NCBI GenBank assembly: GCA_050260215.1
Contig: JBLNBU010000161.1
Span: 1-32,353, forward strand
Source: JBLNBU01 sp050260215
Lineage (GTDB): Bacteria; Pseudomonadota; Alphaproteobacteria; Rhodospirillales; Magnetospirillaceae
Length of the DNA: 32,353 nt
Direction of reading: 5' to 3'
The translations under genes and the position numbers were made by a program. The notes beneath the pieces were generated by a model. That model was not told where the DNA came from, did no database searches, and saw only the letters and a list, made by a program, of their open reading frames with translations. Shown here in pieces: positions 15,770 to 23,145 of this stretch. Positions within the stretch are counted from its first letter, which is position 1. Each line of letters starts with the position of its first letter.

Positions 15770-16210
15770 GTGACGGCCATGCCGCGCTGGATGGCCATCT
15801 CCGCCCTCGTCCTGCTGTCGGCGGCCCACCCCGCCGCCGCCGACTATGGCCGCGGCGTCGCCGCCTGGGCTCGGGCCGACTATGGCGCCGCCGCGCGCGA
15901 ATTCACCGCCTCGGCCGAAGCCGGCGACAGCGAATCGCAGTACATGCTGGGGCGCCTGTACGCGCTGGGACTCGGGGTGCCCAGGGACTTCGTCCGCGCC
16001 TGGCAGTGGCTGGACTTGGCCGCCCGACAGGGCAACGCCGAGGCGCGAATGGAGCGCGACGACATGGCCGCCATTCTGACCCCTGCGCAGCTGGCCGAGG
16101 CCCGCGGCACCGCGGCACCGGCCGACCAGCAGACAGCAGAAGCGCCGCCACCGCAGGGCGGGACGGTGCTGCTGGTGCCGCGCACCGGCGAGGTGCGCTC
16201 AGTGCCTTAG
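15770..16210 (+). CDS. Exported Sel1-repeat (TPR-like) protein
   Basis: A 146-residue protein beginning with a signal peptide (hydrophobic AISALVLLSAAHPAAA, cleavage likely near AAA-D at residue 25). Residues 30-90 form one to two Sel1-like repeats, seen as A-x-x-Y-M-L-G-R-L-Y-A-L-G-x-G-V and A-W-Q-W-L-D-L-A-A-R-Q-G-N-A-x-A. These fold as helical hairpins for protein contacts in the periplasm. The C-terminal 40 residues are Ala/Pro/Gln-rich and probably unstructured, ending in a short hydrophobic strand (TVLLVP). The start may be GTG at 15770 or ATG at 15779; neither has a convincing ribosome-binding site. Its last 12 bases overlap the end of the convergent CBS-domain gene. Confidence 0.78.
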   Translation: MTAMPRWMAISALVLLSAAHPAAADYGRGVAAWARADYGAAAREFTASAEAGDSESQYMLGRLYALGLGVPRDFVRAWQWLDLAARQGNAEARMERDDMAAILTPAQLAEARGTAAPADQQTAEAPPPQGGTVLLVPRTGEVRSVP

Positions 16211-16627
16211 GGGTTGCGACACCTCGCGGGTGACCTCGCCGGCCAGCCGGCGGTCGGTGGTCCGCGTCGAGATGTCGCCCAGTGACAGGATGCCCACCAG
16301 CCGCTGCTCACGGTCCAGCACGGGCAGCCGCCGTACCTGTTCGCGCTCCATCATCTCTGCGGCATCCTCGACGCCGAGGTCGTCATGGACCCACACCAGA
16401 TCCGTCGACATGCATTCCCGCACCGTGGTCTGCGCCGGGTTGCGGTTGTCGGCCACCGCCCGGACGGCGATATCCCGGTCGGTGACGATGCCGAGCAGCC
16501 GCCCGCCTTCGTCTGCGATCGGCAGGCAGCCCACATCGCGGTCGCGCATACGCCGGGCCGCGTCACGGATGGATGCGTGGGGCCCGATCACCACGACATC
16601 GGGGGTCATCACCTCGCGAACCTGCAT
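16199..16627 (-). CDS. CBS-domain-pair protein
   Basis: A 142-residue stand-alone pair of CBS domains. The first reads VREVMTPDVVVIGP ... DRDVGCLPIADEGGRLLGIVTDRDIAVRAV, the second VRECMSTDLVWVHDDLGV ... QVRRLPVLDREQRLVGILSLGDIS, each with the V-M/C-M and G-I-V/L-T/S-x-x-D-I hallmarks. Such proteins bind adenine nucleotides and act as energy or ligand sensors on partners. AAGGAGG a few bases before the ATG at 16627 fixes the start; longer in-frame starts add an unrelated extension. A TTGACC (16678-16683, minus strand) with a weak CATTTG 17 bases on might be its promoter. It is divergent from the PLD gene and convergent with the Sel1 gene, and the partner is unknown. Confidence 0.9.
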   Translation of the reverse strand: MQVREVMTPDVVVIGPHASIRDAARRMRDRDVGCLPIADEGGRLLGIVTDRDIAVRAVADNRNPAQTTVRECMSTDLVWVHDDLGVEDAAEMMEREQVRRLPVLDREQRLVGILSLGDISTRTTDRRLAGEVTREVSQPLRH

Positions 16628-16749
16628 CGACGCCTCCTTGGGCCATTGGTAGGCCAAATGGGAAGCCAGGGCGACAAGGTCAATTTTTCTGGCCGGGTGC
16701 CTCTTCCGATCAGGGTGGGCGCAAGGGCACAGGCCCCATTTCAACGGGC

Positions 16750-18906
16750 ATGAACCAGGCCTTCCGTCTCCCGGCGCGGACCCTGGCACGCCCGGGGCGC
16801 AACTGCTGGCGCATCGCCCAGGCCGAGCGCACGGCCATGGTGGTCGACGCCGAGGAGTATTTCCGCGCCCTGGCCGAGGCCTTGCCCAAGGCGCGGCGTT
16901 CGATCCTGATGGTGGGCTGGGAGTTCGACAGCCGCACCCGCCTGCTGCGCGACGGCGACGAGGCGGCGAACGGATTGCCTTCGGCCATCGGACCGCTGCT
17001 CGACCGGCTGGCGCGGACCCGGCCCGGCCTGGACATCCGGGTGCTGATCTGGGATTCGGCGCTGATCTATGCGGTCAACCGCGAGTTCGCCGGGCTGGTC
17101 AAGATGGACTGGCTGACCCATCGCAACCTGCACTTCCGCCTCGACGACGGCCATCCCATCGGCGCCTCGCACCACCAGAAGATCGTGGTCCTCGACGACG
17201 CCCTGGCCTTCGTCGGCGGGCTGGATGTCACCAGCCAGCGCTGGGACAGCCGCGCCCACCTGCCGGCCGACCTGCGGCGCTCGGACCCGGCCTTCTCGGC
17301 CTATCCGCCGTTCCACGACGTCATGGCACTGGTGGCCGGCGAGGCGGCGGCGGCGCTGGGCGACATCTGCCGCGACCGCTGGCGCTGCGCCTCGGGCGAG
17401 CGGCTGGAGCCCGTCCGGGGCGGCGACTGGCGCGCCCTGTGGCCGCCGTCGGTGGCACCGCTCATGGACGGCGCCGACATCGCCATCGCGCGCACCGAAC
17501 CGGCCTGGGACGGCGGCGGCGACACCCACGAGGTCGAGCGCCTGTTCCTGGACATGATCCGGGCGGCGCGCCGGCTGATCTTCGTCGAGAACCAGTACTT
17601 CGCCTCGCGCCGCATCAGTGCGGCGCTGGAGCGCCGCCTGCGCGCGCCCGACTGCCCCGAGATCGTGGTCATCGGCCCGGGCGAGCCGGTGAGCCTGCTG
17701 GAACGATCGAGCATGGGGGTGGCGCGGGCGCGGCTGTACCGCCGGCTGCTGGCCGCCGACCGCCACGGCCGGCTGCGCCTGTATTTCCCGATGGTGGGCG
17801 GCCGCGACGTCAAGGTTCACTCGAAGGTGATGGTGGTCGACGACACCTTCCTGCGCATCGGCTCGGCCAACCTGAACAACCGTTCGCTGGGGCTCGACAC
17901 CGAATGCGACATCCTGGTCGAGGCCGCCGGGCGCCCCGACATCGCGCGCGCCATCACCGCGGCCCGCCACGACCTGCTGGCCGAGCACCTGGGCGTCGCC
18001 GCCGAAACGATAGCCCGCACCGAGGCCGAACTGGGCGGCGTCCACGCCGCCATCGCCGCGCTGGGCAACCCGTGGCGCCGGCTGGAGCCGTTGGATAGCG
18101 TCGATCCCAGCCCGGTCATGCAGATCATGGCCGACAGCGACATCCCCGACCCCGACCGCGCCCTGGAAACACTGGTCTGGGTCGAGGAGGCCATGCCCGG
18201 ACCGGCCAGGCGGCCGCTGCAGCTGCGCGTGCTGGCCCTTTACGGCGTGCTGGCGCTGTTGGGAGTGGCCGGGGTGGCATGGCCGCTGGCCCCGCCCGAG
18301 GCCGCCGCACTGGTCCATCCCTGGCTGGACCGCATCACTGCCTGGGGCGAGGGCCCCAGGGGGCCGCTGGTGGTGATCGCCGCCTTCCTGGCCGCCGGGC
18401 TGGTGCGCTTCCCGCCGTCGCTGCTGGTCCTGGCCACCGCCGCCGGACTGGGCACCTGGGTGGGGCTGGCGCTGTCGCTGGCCGGATCGGTGGGCAGCGC
18501 GGCGCTGGTCTACGGGCTGGGCCGGGCTTTGGGGCGCGGGCGGGTGCGCCGGCTTGCCGGCTGGAAGGTCCACCGGGTCAACCGCGCCCTGGCCCGGCGC
18601 GGCGTCATCGGCATCATGCTGCTTCGCCTGCTGCCGGTGGCGGCGTTCTCGGTGATCAACCTGGTGGCGGGCGCGGCGGGGGTACGCTTCCGCGATTTCG
18701 TCACCGGGACGGTGCTGGGGATGATTCCCGGACTTTTCGCCATGAGCGTGCTGGGCCATCGGCTGGTGGCGGTGCTACGCAGGCCCGACGAGGTCAACAT
18801 CGCCGTGCTGGCCGCCGCCACCGCCCTGACCATCGCCGCAGGCGTCGCCCTGGTCAACCGGCTGGCACGGGCGGGAGGAGGAAGCCGGCGCGTCCAGGAG
18901 GCTTGA
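16750..18906 (+). CDS. Phospholipase D/cardiolipin synthase-like protein fused to a VTT (DedA-type) membrane domain
   Basis: A 718-residue two-part protein. The N-terminal half carries both H-K-D motifs of the phospholipase D superfamily: HHQKIVVLDD (H142, K144, D149) and HSKVMVVDD (H357, K359, D364, then GSANLNNRS), as in cardiolipin synthases and bacterial PLDs. From about residue 490 it becomes strongly hydrophobic with four to six membrane segments and a VTT/SNARE-associated signature region (FPPSLLVLATAAGLG ... GRALGRGRVRRL ... LLRLLPVAAFSVIN). The active centre would thus be tethered to the inner membrane. It overlaps the following nuclease/phosphatase gene by four bases (TTGA). The pair resembles the E. 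coli ybhP-clsB(ybhO) gene neighbourhood, suggesting phospholipid metabolism; the reaction is inferred. Confidence 0.9.
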   Translation: MNQAFRLPARTLARPGRNCWRIAQAERTAMVVDAEEYFRALAEALPKARRSILMVGWEFDSRTRLLRDGDEAANGLPSAIGPLLDRLARTRPGLDIRVLIWDSALIYAVNREFAGLVKMDWLTHRNLHFRLDDGHPIGASHHQKIVVLDDALAFVGGLDVTSQRWDSRAHLPADLRRSDPAFSAYPPFHDVMALVAGEAAAALGDICRDRWRCASGERLEPVRGGDWRALWPPSVAPLMDGADIAIARTEPAWDGGGDTHEVERLFLDMIRAARRLIFVENQYFASRRISAALERRLRAPDCPEIVVIGPGEPVSLLERSSMGVARARLYRRLLAADRHGRLRLYFPMVGGRDVKVHSKVMVVDDTFLRIGSANLNNRSLGLDTECDILVEAAGRPDIARAITAARHDLLAEHLGVAAETIARTEAELGGVHAAIAALGNPWRRLEPLDSVDPSPVMQIMADSDIPDPDRALETLVWVEEAMPGPARRPLQLRVLALYGVLALLGVAGVAWPLAPPEAAALVHPWLDRITAWGEGPRGPLVVIAAFLAAGLVRFPPSLLVLATAAGLGTWVGLALSLAGSVGSAALVYGLGRALGRGRVRRLAGWKVHRVNRALARRGVIGIMLLRLLPVAAFSVINLVAGAAGVRFRDFVTGTVLGMIPGLFAMSVLGHRLVAVLRRPDEVNIAVLAAATALTIAAGVALVNRLARAGGGSRRVQEA

Positions 18907-19712
18907 CGCTGTTCGACGACCGCTCCCTTTCCGCCGCCGGCATCAAGCTGGCGGCCGCCACCTACAACATCCACCGCTGCTTCGGAACCGACGGCCGCTA
19001 CGGTCCCGAGCGCATCGCCGAGGTGCTGCGCGCGCTCGACGCCGACGTGCTGGGCTTGCAGGAAATCGACATGAAGCTGCTGGTCGACGGCCGCACCCAG
19101 CTCGACTACTTCGCCGAGACCCTGGGGATGCATGCGGTGGCCGGTCCCAACATCAAGGGCCGGCGCGGCAAGTTCGGCAACGCCCTGCTGTCGCGCTGGC
19201 CGGTGGCACTGGTGCGCCGCGTCGACTTCACCGTCGGCCATTTCGAGCCCCGCGGCGCGCTGGACTGCGAGCTGCAGGTGGGGTCCACCCGCGTACGCGC
19301 GGTGGTCACCCATCTGGGCCTGTCCTCGGCCGAGCGGCGCCACCAGGTGGCGGTGCTGCTGGACGCCCTGGCCGGCGCATCCGACGGCATGCCCACCGTG
19401 GTCATGGGCGACTTCAACGAATGGCGCCCGACCCGCGGGGCGCTGCGCCACCTCGACCGCCGGCTGGGAACCTCGCTGATGCCGCGCACCTTCCCGTCGC
19501 GCCTGCCGATTTTGCCGCTCGACCGCATCTGGGTATGGCCCGAGCCGGGACTGGCCCGCCTGTCGGTCCACGCGGCGGCGCCGGCACGCGTCGCCTCGGA
19601 CCACCTGCCGCTGAAGGCCGAGGTCCACTGGCACGCCATCGGGTCCGAAACGGGGATGACGGGTGGGTTCTCCTATCACCAAGGTGCACCGGGGGCGCGC
19701 AAAGGGTACTGA
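18903..19712 (+). CDS. Endonuclease/exonuclease/phosphatase (EEP) family protein, YbhP-like
   Basis: A roughly 269-residue protein of the metal-dependent EEP superfamily. Recognisable elements are ATYNIHRCFG (Asn at about 22), LGLQEID (metal-binding Glu at about 54), GNALLSRWPV, THLGLSSAERR, VVMGDFNEWRP and VASDHLPL near the end (the Asp-His catalytic pair). Members hydrolyse phosphodiesters of nucleic acids, inositol phosphates or lipids. The start is uncertain: a TTG overlaps the upstream stop (TTGA) but AGGAGG ends only one base before it, so a CTG six bases further on or re-initiation is also possible. It forms a translationally coupled pair with the PLD-VTT gene, so a lipid-related substrate is likelier than DNA. 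Confidence 0.86.
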   Translation: MTLFDDRSLSAAGIKLAAATYNIHRCFGTDGRYGPERIAEVLRALDADVLGLQEIDMKLLVDGRTQLDYFAETLGMHAVAGPNIKGRRGKFGNALLSRWPVALVRRVDFTVGHFEPRGALDCELQVGSTRVRAVVTHLGLSSAERRHQVAVLLDALAGASDGMPTVVMGDFNEWRPTRGALRHLDRRLGTSLMPRTFPSRLPILPLDRIWVWPEPGLARLSVHAAAPARVASDHLPLKAEVHWHAIGSETGMTGGFSYHQGAPGARKGY

Positions 19713-19737
19713 TCCTGCCGTGGAGCCCATGCCGCGA

Positions 19738-19765
19738 TTGAAACGGGGCTTCGGAAAATTAAATA
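19738..19765 (+). promoter_or_regulatory. Candidate promoter for the NarL-type regulator
   Basis: TTGAAA at 19738-19743 and an AT-rich TAAATA at 19760-19765, 16 bases apart, in the 239-base gap before the response regulator. The -35 is good and the -10 mediocre. A transcript from here would carry a leader of about 180 bases. The rest of the gap, apart from the palindrome before the gene, shows nothing recognisable. Confidence 0.35.
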
Positions 19766-19920
19766 CCCGAGCGTGGGGCCGATCCGAGGTAGCCGGAATT
19801 CGCCGGAACACCCACCACACGGTCGCCGCCGTCACCAAGGGGAACGCAGGCAGGAATAGACCGGAAGGGGCAAGCCACGGGCGACGCTCGGGGACCTCGG
19901 AGCCCAACCGAGACACTTTG

Positions 19921-19936
19921 GGCGGCATATGCCGCC
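19921..19936. promoter_or_regulatory. 16-base perfect palindrome just upstream of the regulator's ribosome-binding site
   Basis: GGCGGCATATGCCGCC is a perfect palindrome directly abutting GGAGAGG (19937-19943), the ribosome-binding site of the response regulator that starts at 19952. It could be a protein-binding site for autoregulation, or an RNA hairpin that masks the ribosome-binding site. Confidence 0.5.
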
Positions 19937-19951
19937 GGAGAGGTTTTTGAC

Positions 19952-20629
19952 ATGGTAGTACTCATTGCCGACGACCACGCGCTGTTCCGCTACGGCATCT
20001 CCCTCGCCCTGGAGAGCCTCTACGGAACCAGTGTCACCATCCTTCAGGCCAGCAACGCCGAGGAGACCCGCCGGCTCGCTCATGAAACCCCCAATTTGGA
20101 TCTTATCCTGCTGGACCTGATGATGCCGGGGCTCAACGGCATTTCCGATCTGAAGAAGTTCATCGAGACCCTGCCCCACGTTCCCGTGGTCATCGTCTCG
20201 GGCTCGCGCCAGCGCGCCACCATCCGCTCGGCCATCGAGGCCGGAGCGCGAGGCTACGTGCTGAAGTCCTCCAACGGCGAGATCCTCAAGCACGTGCTGC
20301 CGCTGGTGCTGTCGGGCGAGCTCTACGTCCCCGCCCAGGCGGTGGCCACCGACGAAGGCGGCGCCGAAACCGGCTTCGAGGGCTCGCCCCTGGACGAAGG
20401 CGGCGACTTCAATCCCGACTTCAAGTCGCTGACCCCGCGCGAGACCCAGGTGCTGAAGCTGCTGACGCTCGGCTACTCCAACAAGGAGATCGCGCGCTCG
20501 CTGGGCATGCTGGAAGGCACGGTCAAGGTGCACGTCAAGTCGATCATGAAGAAGCTGGGCGTCAACAACCGCACCCAGGCCGCCATCGCCGCCAACCGCA
20601 GCTTCGCCCGGCAGGCGGCACCGATGTAG
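19952..20629 (+). CDS. NarL/FixJ-family response regulator
   Basis: A 225-residue two-domain regulator. The receiver domain (about 1-120) has the acidic pair D7-D8, the phosphorylation site D55 in LILLDLMMPG, a Ser switch residue in IVSGS and K105 in GYVLKSS. A linker of about 30 residues, rich in Gly/Glu, leads to a LuxR-type helix-turn-helix (SLTPRETQVLKLLTLG, then SNKEIARSLGM and VKVHVKSIMKKLGV, about 155-205). It should bind DNA when phosphorylated. No sensor kinase is adjacent, so its input is unknown. GGAGAGG nine bases before ATG is a strong ribosome-binding site, with a perfect palindrome immediately ahead of it. The gene is convergent with the small lipoprotein cluster that follows. 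Confidence 0.95.
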   Translation: MVVLIADDHALFRYGISLALESLYGTSVTILQASNAEETRRLAHETPNLDLILLDLMMPGLNGISDLKKFIETLPHVPVVIVSGSRQRATIRSAIEAGARGYVLKSSNGEILKHVLPLVLSGELYVPAQAVATDEGGAETGFEGSPLDEGGDFNPDFKSLTPRETQVLKLLTLGYSNKEIARSLGMLEGTVKVHVKSIMKKLGVNNRTQAAIAANRSFARQAAPM

Positions 20630-20681
20630 GGTTGATCGTCGCCTCGGGCTCGACCCGGTGGTCCATGACGGGCTGGGCGTT

Positions 20682-20966
20682 TCACCGCCCCGGCGTCGTC
20701 CACGCCTTGGCGCTTTCGCCCAGCCGCCGCTCGAGGTCGGCATAGGCGTCCAGGCCCTGCAGGTCGTTTTCGGCCTGGCGGGGACTGCCGCCGATGCACT
20801 CGGCCTCGGCGGTGGCCAGGCGGCGCTGTATCTCGCTCCATTGCAGGTCGGTGTAGTCCTTGCGGTAGAGGTCGAGGCGGAAGCGCAGATCCTGGTCGTT
20901 GGGCCCGAAGCCGGGGCTGCAGGCGGTGGCGGCGACCAACAGGACGGCAGCCAGGGGGGCGGCCAT
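20682..20966 (-). CDS. Small putative lipoprotein of unknown function
   Basis: A 94-residue protein with a short lipoprotein-type signal (LAAVLLVAATACS, with Cys at 16). The lipobox A-T-A-C is close to but not a perfect match of the consensus. The mature part is helical and charged (DQDLRFRLDLYRKDYTDLQW, one further Cys in AECIGG). I recognise no family. It lies three bases after the next upstream small exported gene and is last of three co-directional small envelope genes. Located at the inner or outer membrane if lipidated. Function unknown. Confidence 0.7.
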   Translation of the reverse strand: MAAPLAAVLLVAATACSPGFGPNDQDLRFRLDLYRKDYTDLQWSEIQRRLATAEAECIGGSPRQAENDLQGLDAYADLERRLGESAKAWTTPGR

Positions 20967-20969
20967 GGG

Positions 20970-21275
20970 TCAGCGCTCCGGCCGTTCGGCGGCCTGTTGC
21001 TCGGCCGCATCCATGCGCAGGTCCTGGCGCAACTGGGCCAGGGTGGTCTGGCCCAGCAGCACCTCGCCGCGGCACTGATCGGCGGCGACGCCCAGGCGCT
21101 GGGCGGCACTGGACCGCTCGGCCGGGGTTAGCTGCGAGCGGTGGGTCTCGATGTACTGGCGGATCTGCTCGACGTCTTGTTCGCAGGCGATGCGGCCGGC
21201 CTCGGTGTCGGCACGGGCGACGCTGACCAGGCAGACGAAGGCGGCGGCGAAGGCGGCGACGGTGGTGGGCGACAT
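20970..21275 (-). CDS. Small exported protein of unknown function
   Basis: A 101-residue protein with a signal peptide (TTVAAFAAAFVCLVSVARA, probable cleavage at ARA-D, residue 22) and a helical mature region holding two Cys (IACEQDV and ADQCRGE) that could form a disulphide in the periplasm. The C-terminal part is rich in Gln, Arg and Glu (LRQDLRMDAAEQQ). GGAGGACAGGGAC before the ATG is a clear ribosome-binding site, and the preceding gene ends 12 bases upstream. No family recognised; it appears to belong to one transcript with its two small neighbours. Confidence 0.7.
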   Translation of the reverse strand: MSPTTVAAFAAAFVCLVSVARADTEAGRIACEQDVEQIRQYIETHRSQLTPAERSSAAQRLGVAADQCRGEVLLGQTTLAQLRQDLRMDAAEQQAAERPER

Positions 21276-21287
21276 GTCCCTGTCCTC

Positions 21288-21581
21288 CTATGGCGGCACC
21301 CGCTCGCCCGGGCCGACCAGTCCGGGAGTGGGCTGGCCGCCGGGGATGGGCCGGTTGATGGTCGCCAGGCTGTGGTCGGCCTCATAGATGCGGCGCATGG
21401 CGTCGGCCGTGCCGGGGTCGGTGCGGCCGCGCTCGCGGATGGCGTCCAGGCGGCGTTCGCCCTCGCGCAGTTCGGACGGATGCAGGCGGTCCTGCTCGAC
21501 CCGCAGGTCCTGGCGCGGCCGCTGGTCCTGGGCCAGGACGGGAAAAGCCAGACAGGCGAGCAAGGCGGCGATGCGGATCAT
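21288..21581 (-). CDS. Small exported Arg/Glu-rich protein of unknown function
   Basis: A 97-residue protein with a clean signal peptide (RIAALLACLAFPVLA, cleavage near VLA-Q at residue 17). The mature part is highly charged and helical (QDLRVEQDRLHPSEL, ELREGERRLDAIRERGR) and ends in a Pro/Gly-rich tail (PIPGGQPTPGLVGPG). First of the three-gene small envelope cluster, 12 bases ahead of the second. The shared D-L-R/Q-rich composition across the three hints at a common origin or complex, which is speculation. An inverted repeat GGCCGA/TCGGCC (21603-21628) lies between it and the YjbQ gene upstream. Confidence 0.7.
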   Translation of the reverse strand: MIRIAALLACLAFPVLAQDQRPRQDLRVEQDRLHPSELREGERRLDAIRERGRTDPGTADAMRRIYEADHSLATINRPIPGGQPTPGLVGPGERVPP

Positions 21582-21629
21582 GAACCCTGAGATGGCGACG
21601 GCGGCCGAGCGGATGAATACCTTCGGCCT

Positions 21630-22046
21630 TCACTCCCCCGTCAGATGGAGAACCACCTGGCGGCGGTGCGGATGGGTACGGTGCTCGAAGACGTATATCC
21701 CCTGCCAAGTCCCCAGCGCCATGCGCCCGTCGACCACCGGAATGGATAGGCTGGTCTGGGTCAGCGCCGCGCGGATGTGGGCGGGCATGTCGTCGGGCCC
21801 CTCGGCGGTATGGCGGTAAAGCGAGGGGTCATCGCGCACCAGGCGCGAGAAGAACGCATCCAGGTCCGCCAGCACGTCGGGATCGGCGTTTTCCTGGATG
21901 GTCAGGCTGGCCGAGGTGTGGCGGATGAACACGGTCAGCAGCCCGGTGCGCACGCCCGCTCCGCGCACCCAGTCGGCCACCTGGCCGGTGATGTCGACCA
22001 GGCCGCGGCCGCGGGTGGCCACCATCAGGGTGTGGGCCGCATGCAT
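21630..22046 (-). CDS. yjbQ: YjbQ/UPF0047 family protein
   Basis: A 138-residue protein of the compact YjbQ (UPF0047) family. Hallmarks are GLLTVFIRHTSASLTIQENA at 40-59 and a C-terminal metal-site region, MALGTWQGIYVFEHR at about 110-124, with the conserved G-T-W-Q-G and E-H-R. Family members have been described as having weak thiamine-phosphate synthase activity; the physiological role is uncertain. The start at 22046 gives the normal family length and follows GAGGAG by 13 bases; the longer in-frame start lies in the upstream hydrolase. It begins four bases after the stop of the alpha/beta hydrolase, so the two are probably co-transcribed. Confidence 0.92.
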   Translation of the reverse strand: MHAAHTLMVATRGRGLVDITGQVADWVRGAGVRTGLLTVFIRHTSASLTIQENADPDVLADLDAFFSRLVRDDPSLYRHTAEGPDDMPAHIRAALTQTSLSIPVVDGRMALGTWQGIYVFEHRTHPHRRQVVLHLTGE

Positions 22047-22050
22047 GGCG

Positions 22051-23076
22051 CTAGAACGGCTCCTCAAGGAAGGACTGGACGGCGCGGAACAGCTGCTGGC
22101 GGTTCTTCTCCAGCAGCATGGCGTGGGTGGCCTCACCGATGACCACGTAGCGCTTGTTGCCCTTCAGCTGGGCGAATACCGCCCGGCCCATTTCGGGCGG
22201 CGATTCGCCGTCCCATTCGCCCTGCACCACCAGGGTCGGCACCGACAGGCGGTCGGGGCGCCACAGCGGCTTGCCGGCGGCCCAGCCGGAAATGGCGTCG
22301 GCCACCACCCCGTTGGGAGCCTGCAGGTCCGACTTGCCGCCCAGGGTCTCGGCCACCCACGAGTCGAACCACTCCTTGGGCATGATGTCGTCGCGCTTGG
22401 CGGCGGGCACGCCCTTCAGCCAGCGCTCGCGCGCCTCGCGCGGGTAGACGGTACGCCAGGCGCCCACCTGGCCCGGCGCCACCTCGGCCGGGGCGGCGTT
22501 GTCGCGAAGCCACTGGGGCGCGTACAGCACCAGCCGGTTGACCCGGCCATAGGCCTCGTCGGTGGTGTAGCGCCCGGCGACGGTCGCCCCCCACGACCAC
22601 CCCACCAGCGACAGCGAGGTCAGGTTGCGCCGCGACAGCACGTACTGGACGGCATAGGCCAGGTCCTTGACCGCCTGGGCGGTGTCGACCACCGGCTTGT
22701 TGGCTTCGGGCGGCTGGTTCATCTCGGGCGGGCGGGTCGAGCGGCCATAGCCGCGCAGGTCGACGGCATAGACGTCGAAGCCCCGCTTGGCCAGCCAGTC
22801 CATCCAGCTGCCGCCGGGCAGGTTCATGTCGAAGGTGGTGTGGCCGGGATAGCTGGCGCCGTGGACGAAGATCACCGTGTGCTGGGCGTCGGGAGTGGAC
22901 AGTTCGACCACGTGCTTGTTGCGCACGTAGATCTCGGCATCGCCCGAGACGCCCACCATCAGGTGCTCGGTGATGATGGTCCCCGGCGGCGGGCTGTCGG
23001 CCAGCGCCGGCAGCGCCATGAGCACCAGAGCCAAAAAGCCCGCCAACCGTCCGACCATGCCACGCCCCCGCTTCAT
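22051..23076 (-). CDS. Exported alpha/beta hydrolase
   Basis: A 341-residue alpha/beta-fold hydrolase with a signal peptide (RLAGFLALVLMALPALA, cleavage near ALA-D, residue 26), so it acts in the periplasm or beyond. The nucleophile elbow is GWSWGA (Ser161), the oxyanion loop VHGASYPG at 71-78, and the likely catalytic Asp and His lie in GEWDGESP and IGEATHAML near the C-terminus. The mid region contains a helical cap (W-L-K-G-V ... W-F-D-S-W) of the type seen in epoxide- and ester-cleaving members; substrate unknown. The ATG is preceded by AGGA, supplied by an intergenic repeat (see the repeat at 23078). Confidence 0.9.
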   Translation of the reverse strand: MKRGRGMVGRLAGFLALVLMALPALADSPPPGTIITEHLMVGVSGDAEIYVRNKHVVELSTPDAQHTVIFVHGASYPGHTTFDMNLPGGSWMDWLAKRGFDVYAVDLRGYGRSTRPPEMNQPPEANKPVVDTAQAVKDLAYAVQYVLSRRNLTSLSLVGWSWGATVAGRYTTDEAYGRVNRLVLYAPQWLRDNAAPAEVAPGQVGAWRTVYPREARERWLKGVPAAKRDDIMPKEWFDSWVAETLGGKSDLQAPNGVVADAISGWAAGKPLWRPDRLSVPTLVVQGEWDGESPPEMGRAVFAQLKGNKRYVVIGEATHAMLLEKNRQQLFRAVQSFLEEPF

Positions 23077-23077
23077 G

Positions 23078-23123
23078 TCTCATCCTGAGGAGGCCGCGAC
23101 AGCGGCCGTATCGAAGGAAGAGG
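23078..23123. repeat. Alphaproteobacterial-type intergenic hairpin repeat
   Basis: An imperfect dyad whose arms read CATCCTGAGGA and TCGAAGGAAGAGG, with an inner stem GGCCGC-gaca-GCGGCC. It has the form of the interspersed 'catcctgagg...cgaagga' repeats common in alphaproteobacterial genomes (recalled, not searched). It lies between the peroxiredoxin stop and the hydrolase ATG and provides the AGGA ribosome-binding site of the hydrolase. Confidence 0.6.
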
Positions 23124-23145
23124 CTAATGGAAAGTTGGCGGCAAG

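Noticed and set aside
16741..18759. Long minus-strand open frame opposite the PLD gene
   Set aside because: Its frame opposes catalytic H-K-D motifs of the real gene and gives repetitive Gln/His/Arg-rich sequence.
19663..19950. Small plus-strand open frame between the EEP gene and the regulator
   Set aside because: It overlaps the EEP gene in another frame, has no ribosome-binding site or motif, and covers the promoter-like and palindrome sequences of the regulator.
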